This document shows, one piece after another, positions 45,855 to 64,000 of a stretch of DNA of 64,000 bases. Below the pieces are notes generated by a model. The model was not told the DNA's origin, ran no database searches, and worked only from the letters and a program-made list of their open reading frames with translations. Numbering within the stretch: the stretch's first letter is position 1; each line of letters begins with the position of its first letter. The stretch is from assembly GCF_000002985.6 (NCBI RefSeq), contig NC_003280.10, forward strand, positions 7,126,501 to 7,190,500, in the 5' to 3' direction. The stretch comes from Caenorhabditis elegans. Lineage: Eukaryota > Nematoda > Chromadorea > Rhabditida > Rhabditidae. Made by a program: the position numbers and the translations under genes.

Positions 45855-48340
45855 TCATGACTCGTCCGGATCCTCTTCCTCGAGGTAGATACTCCAATAT
45901 GCAAAATTGAAAAGAATGAATGCTAAAGGGAAGATTATTCTGAAATTTCATTTTTTTAAAATGATTTTTAAAATGATACTATTTTCAATTACCTAGCGAT
46001 GATATCAATACGTTCAGCTCGTCCACGTGATGACAGAACACTGCACCAACGGACAAGTTCAACCCGTTTTCGTTGTCCAATATAAACTAAATCAGTTGTA
46101 TCATGAAATGTCCATCCTTCTTCCATTAATCCAGCACTTCGTGGGGGACCTCTATCAACCATTTCAATTGCTTCAAAATCTCCTTCTTGCATCTCCATAT
46201 TTTTTTTTGGACGTCGGCGGATCAGACGCTGGAAATGTTTAAATTTTTTTAAGTTTAAAAATCGTATGTGAAACCATTCATATGGTGCTAAAATTACCAC
46301 TATTCATAATTTGAAGCAAAAGTTTGAACTTTTGAAAAATTGGGCAATATGGCAGTTTACCAAAACGTTGACTGAAAATTTTGAGAAATCTAAAAATGTT
46401 TGGAGTGCTTTTATTCATTTTTAAAAAAATATTTCGTAGTGCTAGATTTACGCAAACTCCCTTCAAAACTGATTTTAACAATCCTGAAAAACTCACTTTC
46501 TTCTCTTGTGGACTGAAAGTCAATGACTGTAAGGATTCTCCAAAATTATCATTTTCAATTACATTCGAAAGACGAGATCGATTACATGCTGCTTTTTTCA
46601 TTTGTCTGAAATTAAATTTTATAACACCGAAAGATGTTCAATATACCTGTGCTCATCCAGAATTCCCACATAATTGACGACAGCGTACTCAATCAATGAG
46701 AAAAAAATGAACACTGAAAAAATATATAAATTATTTTTTAGTTATTCATTCTGTTGCACTTACCAACACATGCTCCAACCCAGATATCAATTGATTTTGC
46801 ATAACTAACTGGCGGTAGATTTGAATTAATTGCATGAGAAGTTGTAATCATTGTAAGAAGAGTAACAATTGCTAATGGAACACGTGCAGCTGTTGATTTC
46901 CAGTCAATCCAATAAGAGACCCACGCAACTCCAACAAGCATAGAAGATGGAATATAGAGTTGAAGTAGAAAGAATGAGAAGACACGATTAAGACGGATCT
47001 CAACTTTTAGGCACGAGTAAGTTCCTGTATTGGTTTTTGATGTGCATGAAGCATTTTTGAATGATGCGATCTCAAAGTTCGGAAGAGCTCCGTTTGCTCC
47101 CTCGTGGATTTGAATTGCAGGAACATCCCAAATGTATTCAATGTCAGCTGTTGTGTAAGCATCTGAAAATATAATTTTCAATGTGGAGGAATTTTGATTT
47201 TCAGAAAGTTGGTTCAGATTATCATTGTTCAAAATGGAAACATTTTGTTGAAAACAATTATTTTATTTTATTATGCCGATAAAATCATAGTGGAACTTTT
47301 GTATTTGAGCTCCCGAACAAGTATCACCCAATTGTAGGCCAACTATTGGTCGATTTGATCTTTTTTTTTAATTTTCTACTTATTATAAATTGCAGTTGGT
47401 GCAGTTTCAAACAGTTTCAAGTTGAACGTTTAAATGACAGTTTATATTTGAACTATTTAATTTAATGCTTCAGGTTTGATATTTTCTAACTCCTTTTTTG
47501 AAATATAGTGTCACGAAAGAACTTACAAGATGCAAATGCAATCTCACAATTCTGATGATCCATTGGATACCGTGAAAGATGCATTGAACATGCCAAATGA
47601 AGAGTTAACCTTCTATCGTATATAAGTTTTCCGTCTGATCGAATTTTCAAAAACCTATTCTCCTGATTCAACATATGATACCATCCATTTTTCTCATTTT
47701 GAAAGAATGTATCTGGAATCCACAAGGATTGATCCCTTGCCACGTGGATAAATTCGAAATTCCTATAATCCGATGACAAAAGTCCCTGATGTTCGATGAA
47801 TCTTAGACGATCATCATACCATTCCTGTCGAAATCGAAACTGGGCAACAAATTCCTAAAAAAACAAAATGTTTTGAGGAAAACTGTATTTTTGCTGCTAC
47901 CATATTTTTTTCCGAAACCGCAGATATTGATCGAATATTGAGACTTGTTGTAACCATTACAGCACCTCTTGTATCATTATAAGGTGTTCTTCCAGATGGT
48001 CGTACAGCTGCATCATAATCTTGAAGTAAATCACAAACAGTCATTTGTTCTCTCCATGCTTGATAATTTGTTGTATGTCGACTGAATGCCGTTCTTTTGC
48101 TGAAATATTTATATGATTGGTAACTTATTGACAAATTGATTTCGATTTTATAAAAAATACAATTGGAGAGACAACGTTTTTAAATTTCTCAAAAAAAAGC
48201 TCGCTTTTTCGAAAATCCCGATAATTTTCTCCGCCGAGTAAATCAAACAAATTAAATTACCATGATTTCGTTTTTGATTTTTTTGCAGTTGAGGAGACAA
48301 GAAGAGCAAGGAGCACAGATACGTATAGCTGAGCTTTCAT
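45855..48340 (-). CDS. glc-4: Glutamate-gated chloride channel subunit (Cys-loop, 500 aa)
   Basis: Eight exons in transcript order: 48340-48261, 48099-47901, 47854-47527, 47162-46764, 46713-46647, 46605-46497, 46228-45993, 45939-45855. Signal peptide ([19 protein letters not shown]). The ligand-binding domain has the Cys-loop [15 protein letters not shown] and the second disulfide typical of GluCl/GlyR ([12 protein letters not shown]). Four membrane segments: M2 [34 protein letters not shown] before M3, a charged cytoplasmic loop, and M4 [18 protein letters not shown]. The anion-channel arginine is kept, but the usual Pro-Ala-Arg reads Ala-Ala-Arg and a proline occupies the 2' position. Plasma-membrane inhibitory receptor subunit. 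Symbol from memory of C27H5.8. Confidence 0.9.
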
Positions 48341-58659
<10,319 letters not shown>

Positions 58660-58866
58660 TACATATACATTCATATCCATTTTTCCCTTCTAATCCTTCC
58701 CTGTTTCTCCATGGATCTCTCTTTTTTAATTCCTAAAACAATACATACCTAATTTTAATATTCAATTTCAGAATGAAAATCTTCAACGGATTTATTTATT
58801 CATCTATGTACATATGAATATATTTTACAAATTGAATAGCTCAGGAAAATTGTCCCAAAAATACAT

Positions 58867-60710
58867 TTAGATTGCAGTGTTCACAAATGAAGCATTGACA
58901 CGTGATAGCTTCTGGCGACTCATGTCGTTCGACTGAAAAATAGGAAGAACTGAAAATAATTGAAAAATGAAAGGACATGCATCAATCTTACCACAATTGT
59001 GTTTGTCCCGTTACGACGGAAACGGAGAAGTTCGTGGCACCGGCGACGGAATTCGAGACGGAAAAAGTAAAAGATGGGAAGGTTGAAACAAGATTGGAAA
59101 CCATAGAGAAGATAGGCAACACCTGGAAACATTAACTATTTGAAAAAAATAATTTAAAGTTAATTCTTAATTAATTCTTAAGTTAATTAAGAATTAACTA
59201 GCTTTTCTTTCTAGTTTATATGTTATTATCTCATTATTCAAAGTGATATTGAAATGTTATTTCAGACTTCAATTTTAGTGTTTGACAGTTCATTTTGGTC
59301 AAGGCTTTGACAAGAGTTGAACTAGTTAAATTGGTTGAACTAGAACAGTCTTGACCAAGTCTTGTCAGACTTTTGAAAATATCTTAGAATATCTAAAATA
59401 TCAAAAAATGAACTTTCTTTTCATCAATTGGCTCAATTAATGGCAAATATTCAAACCATGACTTCAACTATATTCCCATTGAAGTTCAAACTTTAAAACA
59501 TGCTCGACACAAGTTTTTACGACTACACAATCAGTGAAGCATTTTGCATAAAAAGGTTCACTAACCAACAAGAAGTACGTCGAACTCATCGGAGTGCCAC
59601 TGATCAGCAACCAGCACAAAATTAGGCACACTGACCATCAATACATTAATACCGGATAAAATTAGAATAGCCATTTGTTTCCGTTTCTCTGTGTGATTCA
59701 AGAACTGAAATGACAATGTTTTTATAAACGCGGTTTAATCGTTAGACTTTTTGTGACTAAATTCTAGCGAAAACAACGAACTTTGGAGCCGTGGGATCGT
59801 AGAAATAAGTTGAGTGTAACTGCAAAAGCTATCATGTACGAGCATGCAATCCAGCAATAATGAATAGTTCCATATACAATTCCAGTTGAATTCATTACTG
59901 CACACATTCGATCATCGTTTATTGAAGGAGAAGCAAAGGACACAACAAATGCAATGAATGTGAGGAGCTGGAATAGTTTGGTTTGGTCAGCAAGGAGTTA
60001 TACAGTGAATATTATGGTGTCTCTACAGATATATTAACTTTTATTTCATCAGAAAATTGTGACTGTCCGTTCCTGAAAAAGTTGTCTTTCCTAAATTGGA
60101 GCCTTTTGATAAATTCAGCAAGTTGAACACAACATGGCCTTTATTTTTTAAAGTTAACCATTTTATTAGATCTACAGTACCACCCCACAATTTCATTGAA
60201 CATCTTGTTACAAAAACTCACTCCACAGAGAACAATTCCAAATGATGACAGATAAAGTCTGTTTCTCCATGTCCAACGGCTCCGATACCAGCTCACTCTG
60301 TTCACGGCAAGCACTCGTTCTACAGTTAACAAACAGTGAAATGTTGCAGGTAGTTGACCACCGAATAATAAGAATACTGGCCACAAGTATGCAGTCATGC
60401 ATTGTGAACTACTTGTGTCAATATGATATTGATCTCTTAACAATAGATCCAATCTTCCTGCGCCCGACATTATGAATGAAATTCCATTTATCTGAAAAAT
60501 GTTGTATATGCAAATAAAACCAAGTTTACTTACCATATCCGAAAGTGACAATAAAGTGAAAAACACGAATCTCTGTCTAAAATCCTTACTGGAATTAAAG
60601 ACAACCAGACAAATAGTGTTCGGAATAAGTACAAGTATTCCACATATAATATAAAGTCGACTGCGAAGAAGTATTTCTCCATCACCTGGGAACATCCTCT
60701 GAAAAATCAT
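58867..60710 (-). CDS. Seven-transmembrane receptor, nematode-type (about 322 aa)
   Basis: Six exons in transcript order: 60710-60534, 60491-60222, 59967-59782, 59704-59566, 59122-58992, 58932-58867. Membrane segments: YIICGILVLIPNTICLVVF, FVFFTLLSLSDM, LWPVFLLFGGQLPATFHCLL followed by TVERVLAVNR (replacing DRY), LLTFIAFVVSFA, a fifth with CWIACSYMIAFAVTLNLF, MAILILSGINVLMVSVPNF, and GVAYLLYGFQSCFNLPIFYFF. A basic tail follows. It resembles worm serpentine chemoreceptors more than amine or peptide receptors; I cannot fix the family. Start is uncertain: ATG at 60710 or at 60695, the latter just after an ATTTTTCAG that may be a trans-splice site. A Ser-rich open stretch upstream lacks an ATG. 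Minus-strand AATAAA at 58791-58796. Confidence 0.75.
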
Positions 60711-61026
60711 GACTACTTTTGGAGTACTGGATGACGAAGATTGTGACGATGAAACAAAGGATGAGTTGCTGGGCGGTTTAGGCACGGGTCAGGCACCATG
60801 TGCTCAGCACGTTTTAATTAAATCTTTAGAATAATGGCTAAAGCATTTGTGGTTTGAAGGATAGAAAATTCTTGGATCTATTTTAGAATTTTAGAACATT
60901 GGTGATCGGCTAGGTGTACACTTATATGGCTTTTGATACTAGAATTTTACATCAGTTAATTTATTAGAAAGGGAAACCCAAGTCTATTCTTTGCTTCGTG
61001 ACACAAACTTCCATGCCACCTTGCAG
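60711..61026. other. Intergenic upstream of the 7TM gene
   Basis: Shared upstream DNA of the minus-strand receptor and the small plus-strand spliced gene. It contains an in-frame Ser-rich open stretch for the receptor (60711-60785) without an ATG. Nothing else is recognised. Confidence 0.5.
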
Positions 61027-61457
61027 AATGAGAGAATTCAAGCGAATATGTTTATCTTGAACAACAGCATCCTTCTGTCAACACGTGTTGGGTGGAGCCT
61101 GAGGTGATTGGACTACATATTTTTGAACTCAACGGTTAAAGATTCTCACAGACGTAGTATCCCAGATTCCTGGAAAATAGTGTGACTAAGTTTCATAAAA
61201 ATGGAATAAACAGTATTTTTAATGTGCTTTGTTTCCTCTGTTATTTAGAATGCTGACAAAAATGAAAGAGTCGAAGCTGGAGGTACAGACCTCATACACA
61301 GTATGAACATCCCTGGTAGTTTTGTTTTTAACTTCTAATTAAAAGATCCTTCAAAGGATCTTTTTCAGAAATGTTACAAGTGGGGGCTGAATGTTTTAAA
61401 AGAAATAGAGCACCACATATCAGTCACAATCCAGACAAAACTAGATTAATCGTGTAA
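61027..61457 (+). CDS. Small spliced gene or gene remnant, unknown function (86 codons seen)
   Basis: Four segments join in frame through three normal-size GT-AG introns: 61027-61103, 61152-61179, 61249-61315, 61369-61457 (stop TAA). The product reads NERIQANMFILNNSILLSTR, GWSLRRSIPDSWKI, NADKNERVEAGGTDLIHSMN, then MLQVGAECFKRNRAPHISHN to LIV-stop. Maintaining frame across three canonical introns of 48, 69 and 53 nt is unlikely by chance. No upstream exon or poly(A) signal was found; the first ATG in frame is at 61048. I do not recognise the family. It may be the 3' end of an unannotated gene or a recent pseudogene. Confidence 0.45.
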
Positions 61458-62935
61458 GCCCAAATTGGAGTTTTTTTTTAACGGAAACTCCCACTGAAAA
61501 GGTGTTAGTATAATGAGGCTTGTTGGAAGGTGGGTCGACCAATTCAAAATATCTCGATTTCTAAACCCGAAAAAACAATTCGAAGTTTTCCACCTAGTTT
61601 GGGAAAAACTGTCAAATTTTTTGGAGCACCTGGAGAACCTGGAACTCTAAAAGTGGATCGAAAACTGTCATAGTACAGAGATAGAGAACATTCAGAAAAA
61701 TTTGCTTATTTTGGGATTGTCGACCTACTTGCCTCTTTTCTTCGTTCTGGCTGGAATGATATTAGCACTGTTTAAATTTAAGTTTACATATCGCGCGGTT
61801 TGATCGCAGACCAATCTTTTACGGTATCCCTAGTTGAACATTTGATAGTTTGTAAGAAATGGAAACTTTTTAAAAAACTTTTTTGCAATTTTTCAAGGTT
61901 TTTTGGACAAATACAGCGGCACAATAGTATTTTTCGCAAGAAAAAGTGAGATACATGAGAATAGAATACATCTGATTTTTTGATTTTTAATCCGACTAAA
62001 AGTATTCTTGACTATGAACCATATGTGCCCGCCCATCTCGTGCACCTGCTGAATATTTCATAATGAATCTGTGGGAAAAACGTGGTTTTTTTTTGTTACG
62101 TTCTTTGTGGCTACCAGAAGATTTCATAAATAGATCCGAACATCATGTGCTACGTGCCGATCATATGAGAATTTAAAGAACTTGCAACTTTTCTATAACT
62201 CAGAGAACGTTCATTTACAGCTGCAATAAGGAACGGAGTGGACCAAAGAACCTTCATGTTTCTTAATTAAGATGAGCATCAAGAGACAAACACGTGGTTG
62301 GAAGGAACCAAACTTTTTCTGAGCAACCAAAAATTCTAATTTTGTAAAAAAATAAAGAACTTGGTTTTTGAGCTTTTTGAGCATTGGAATAAATATTGAA
62401 ATCACGAAAAAGCCTTCTCAAAGTCTAGTGACATACTTTTTCAAAACACTCTGAGAAAAATGAGAATATCTTAAGATCATAGTAACAAAGCATGGAGCAG
62501 GTTTAAAAATACGAATCACTGGAGGTGATTATTGTTCAATTGATTCTTGCAAAAATTTATTTAATTTGGGTTTATTTACCAACATGTGAAAATAAAATAA
62601 CTCATTGAGCCGGGTTCAAATGCTCAACTCAAATTGAATTAGCTGACGTTTTCAAAAAATTTTATTGATTTTAGAGTATGCATATCTTACAAAATTATTT
62701 CTCATTGAAATTTTCAAATCCAAAATTATACAAGCCGTCGCTTGTTTTAGTATGGTACATATACTCTCCGAACTCTAATTGACCTCAACAAATCGACATT
62801 TTTCCCTTAACTCCCCCACCCACTTCTTCAAATCAATAGTTTCCAATCACTAACTGATTCATCAAATCGGATCATGCAAATTCAAACGAGAGTATATGTC
62901 CATTTTCCAATTTCTCTTCATCATTCTCCACAAAC
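61458..62935. other. Intergenic, no supported feature
   Basis: AT-rich DNA leading to the PLD3-like gene. Short frames only, and no clear repeats. The last 150 bases before 62936 are pyrimidine-rich promoter or leader sequence. Confidence 0.55.
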
Positions 62936-64000
62936 ATGTCGGTGTCATCCGAACTGCCGACGGTAGTCTCAAAACCTCCAAAAACTCGCACAAAACTTCC
63001 AATTTACCTGGTTTCTGCAATTGTTGTGGCTCTTGTGATAATTGTTGTTGTTATTAATATTCTCCACAGACTTCCTGATACTCCTGATAATTCTGACAAC
63101 ACAAAAACTACAGTATCCTATTTAACAACAAATGCAGTCACGTCAAACCCTATAACAAGTCCATATGAATTCACTACAGAAGAAAATGTGATAACAAGTA
63201 CAGCTGGAAGCATGTCAACATCTGAAAGTGATTCATCCTCGAGCAGTTCAGCAGAAGATCATAAAGATGGAGAGAACAGTACATTAGTACAAGTGACAGT
63301 CACAACTACAGTAATCCCAAGTACTACGGTAGAGGAGACGACTGTACAGTTCACATCGACATCAGTTGGACCATCAGAAAGTGGTAAATTATCTAATACT
63401 TTTAAAGGAAACGTTTGATAAATGACTGACTTTTCATGAGAACGGTACAACTGTATGGTTAAATTGAAAGCCTTAAAACAGAAATTAAAAATTGTTGAAT
63501 TAAAATGCATTTCAGCTGTCTCTACTTCAACTCTAACATCTGAAATTACAACTGACGTCTCTGAAGCTTCAAGTGAAACCTCAGAAATACAATTTCCAAC
63601 TTTAATTCCTCCAATTGGCGTCGAATGTGGCAAAACTTGCAGGTTCGTCGAGTGGATCGAAGATACGATTCATATTATTTCTGGTTATTTTGACAATTTG
63701 GTCAGCCAATGATTTCATGTACATACGTAAATAAACCGGTTTAACTTATTTTAAAAATTAGTATTCAGTTATTCGAGAATATGTTCAAAACAATAAAATT
63801 TCAGTGTTTCTGTTGTCGAATCGATTCCACGTGGAATATGGTTTGCAGACCGAGTTCACACAAAGAATGCATTTGAATCATGGGCTGAACTTCTTGGAAC
63901 TGCTGAGAGGTTTGTCTGAAATTCATTTTAAAATTAAATTTTGAAGATTTTCAGGGAGATTGACATTTTTGCATTCAAAATGAATTTACGGGGAAGAGAA
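62936..64000 (+). CDS. PLD3/PLD4-like phospholipase D family protein, N-terminal part (runs off window)
   Basis: Exons 62936-63383, 63516-63642, 63805-63909 and 63955 onward, in frame to the window edge. Type II membrane topology: short cytoplasmic start, one membrane segment (YLVSAIVVALVIIVVVINIL), then a very Thr/Ser-rich, probably glycosylated stalk of about 140 residues. The ectodomain starts CGKTCRSVSVVESIPRGIWF, then AWAELLG-like (SWAELLGTAEREIDIFAFKM). This corresponds to human PLD3 (VESIPEGL and W..LL..A...LDIASF). In mammals such proteins are endolysosomal single-strand exonucleases. The HKD motifs lie beyond the window, so activity cannot be judged here. The mucin-like stalk is longer than in human PLD3. 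Confidence 0.8.

Noticed and set aside
60797-60799. ATG upstream of the minus-strand receptor as its start
   Set aside because: It is out of frame with the receptor and reaches a TAG after about 34 codons.

Overview
This is nuclear DNA of a Caenorhabditis nematode, almost certainly C. elegans. The evidence is AT-rich intergenic DNA, many 44-50 nt introns with TTTTCAG acceptors, cuticle collagen and nematode GPCR genes, and recognisable worm genes: mier-1, gld-3, fust-1, col-36, dyf-13, glc-4 and pdl-1. From memory these lie on cosmids T07F8 and C27H5 of chromosome II; I could not check that. All exon maps were built by hand from splice consensus and reading-frame continuity. Several assembled proteins have the length I recall for the worm protein (GLD-3L 969 aa, FUST-1 448 aa, PDL-1 159 aa).

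Left part (0-26 kb): a Caenorhabditis-specific gene (470-2426), a large foldback element (2741-3674), a thrombospondin-type fragment, mier-1 on the minus strand, then gld-3 with two GC-AG introns and a probable alternative 3' end. A 7.7 kb gene-free stretch leads to a rhodopsin-like GPCR. Downstream lie a strong heat-shock-element cluster and an 822-residue protein with the layout of a RAG1/Transib-like DDE transposase.

Middle (26-36 kb): fust-1 (FUS/TAF15/EWS homologue) is followed very closely by a 12-exon gene. Its N-terminus looks like the TDP-43 N-terminal oligomerisation domain, joined to a long coiled coil. The two may be co-transcribed. Three foldback elements sit in intron 1 of the second gene. 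Next comes an inverted, internally deleted copy of the gene at the left edge of the window.

Right part (36-64 kb): an MFSD13A/TMEM180-like transporter, col-36, dyf-13 (IFT56, with an X-box), an intact U1 snRNA gene with a PSE, and glc-4 (glutamate-gated chloride channel, with an odd M2 sequence). Then come a 9 kb gene desert, pdl-1 (PDE6-delta homologue), a second 7TM receptor, a small spliced gene of unknown function, and the start of a PLD3-like gene that runs off the window.
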